Assembly: GCF_016919165.1 (NCBI RefSeq)
Contig: NZ_JAFFPS010000059.1
Location: 1 to 32,800 of the forward strand
Source of the DNA: Leptospira chreensis
GTDB taxonomy: Bacteria; Spirochaetota; Leptospiria; Leptospirales; Leptospiraceae
Length of the DNA: 32,800 nt
Reading direction: 5' to 3'
The notes beneath the pieces are model-generated. The model was given only the letters and a program-made list of their open reading frames with translations. It was not told the DNA's origin and did not search any database. Positions within the stretch are counted from its first letter, which is position 1. Each line of letters opens with the position of its first letter. Of this stretch, positions 32,185-32,800 are shown one piece after another. The translations under genes were made by a program, and so were the position numbers.

Positions 32185-32511
32185 TTATTGTTCTAAGGTA
32201 GCCGTCATAGACCCTTTGGAGGAACTCATCCGATGGTCTGGGCCATAGTTTAAGATCCGTTCATGGACAAACTCGGCGTGTTCCAATTCCCCTGAAAAGA
32301 CTATGGTTTTTTTTCGAGTGTCGACTTCCACTGCATGTTGGAAGGCCTTTTCCCAAGGCATTTGGCAAACATCCATTAACATTTCGATCACGTATTCGTA
32401 GGTATGAAAGTCATCATCCCATAGCACAACCTTCCAAGGCCCGTCACTCCGACGCGGCCTTACTTCAGTTTCTTCTAGGATGGATGGTAGGGGAGCTCCG
32501 GCACCGGTCAT
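32185..32511 (-). CDS. clpS: ATP-dependent Clp protease adaptor ClpS
   Basis: A 108-residue protein with the ClpS core: PWKVVLWDDDFHTYEYVIEML, in which the D-D-x-x-(T) segment forms the N-degron pocket, then AFQHAVEVDTRKKTIVFSGELEHAEFVHERI. ClpS binds the N-domain of ClpA/ClpC and delivers substrates with destabilising N-terminal residues to ClpAP. The usual histidine in V-H-x-x-G is VDTRKK here. The ATG at 32511 was chosen; an in-frame TTG at 32523 would add four residues but its AAGG is only 2 nt away. It follows the transketolase gene closely on the same strand. Confidence 0.93.
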   Translation of the reverse strand: MTGAGAPLPSILEETEVRPRRSDGPWKVVLWDDDFHTYEYVIEMLMDVCQMPWEKAFQHAVEVDTRKKTIVFSGELEHAEFVHERILNYGPDHRMSSSKGSMTATLEQ

Positions 32512-32527
32512 AACCGAAACCAAAACC

Positions 32528-32800
32528 TTATTTTTTCTTTTTGGAAATTGCGATTTCTACGTGGGACACAACGTCTTTTGCACGAAGACCAAAGTAATCA
32601 AGTAGACCACTCCAAGTTCCCGACTTTCCGAATGTATCTTTCATTCCCACTTTGATGACAGGAACTGGATACTCTTCCGAAAGGAGTTCTGACACAGCAG
32701 AACCAAGACCACCGATGACATTGTGTTCTTCACAAGTCACAATGGCCCCGCATTCTTTTGCTTTGGCGATGATGGCTTCTTTATCCAAAGGTTTGATGGT
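32528..32800 (-). CDS. Transketolase, C-terminal part
   Basis: The gene starts beyond the right edge; 90 C-terminal residues are visible, beginning [11 protein letters not shown] at the edge. This is the last domain of transketolase: [39 protein letters not shown] matches the E-E-H-x-x-x-G-G-(L/F)-G-S-A-V motif and the following D-x-F-G-x-S-G. It moves two-carbon ketol units in the pentose phosphate pathway. Whether it is a full-length enzyme or the C-terminal half of a split transketolase cannot be seen from the window. The Lys-rich end (KKKK) is followed within 20 bp by clpS. Confidence 0.88.
   Translation of the reverse strand, partial: TIKPLDKEAIIAKAKECGAIVTCEEHNVIGGLGSAVSELLSEEYPVPVIKVGMKDTFGKSGTWSGLLDYFGLRAKDVVSHVEIAISKKKK

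Overview
The window looks like a chromosomal segment from a spirochaete, most likely a free-living (saprophytic-clade) Leptospira. The reasons are moderate-to-low GC content, very tight gene packing, lipoprotein-type signal peptides on signalling receptors, several receptors of the 7TM 'DISM' type, FliG/FliH-like flagellar genes away from a classical flagellar operon, and a large TPR protein resembling the spirochaetal flagellar collar. The genus is an inference from gene content; no marker gene settles it. No tRNA, rRNA, CRISPR array, insertion sequence or prophage was seen.

Layout. 1-830 (+): the end of a cobalamin pair, cobS (partial) and cobC. 827-5114 (-): gatB, a tandem hemerythrin protein and a class-3-like aldehyde dehydrogenase. 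5202-9448 (-): two translationally coupled 7TM receptor-cyclases. 9562-16325 (+): a tightly coupled series of a FliG paralogue, FliH, two 7TM receptors with degenerate histidine-kinase modules, and a Crp/Fnr-family regulator. 16376-23335: a nitric oxide module with nnrS (+), norD-norQ-norB-norC (-), and norE-norF (+) divergent from norC. 23332-26472 (-): mtnC, an MFS transporter and a signal-peptide-bearing membrane-anchored protein. 26458-27411 (+): a WecG/TagA-type glycosyltransferase. 27508-31149 (-): a 1213-residue protein with a DPF-repeat cytoplasmic arm, one membrane segment and a TPR domain. 31304-32182 (+): a secreted protein with two glycogen-binding-like domains. 32185-32800 (-): clpS and the C-terminal end of a transketolase.

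Two results stand out. First, the adjacent cyclase genes carry complementary active-site losses. One keeps both metal-binding aspartates but has lost the catalytic Asn and Arg; the other keeps Asn and Arg but has Ser in place of the second aspartate. This is the division of labour of mammalian C1/C2 cyclase halves, so the pair is predicted to be an obligate heterodimer. The neighbouring kinase pair is also degenerate: neither has the phospho-accepting His, and only one has an intact ATPase.

Second, a small NO regulon can be read from the DNA. Perfect TTGAT-N4-ATCAA sites lie before nnrS and between norC and norE. The Crp/Fnr regulator encoded just upstream of nnrS has the E-x-x-S-R recognition residues known to read TTGAT. 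A 9/10 site lies before the tandem hemerythrin gene. On the norC side the site sits exactly 22 nt from a TACAAT -10 element, the geometry of a class II FNR-type promoter.
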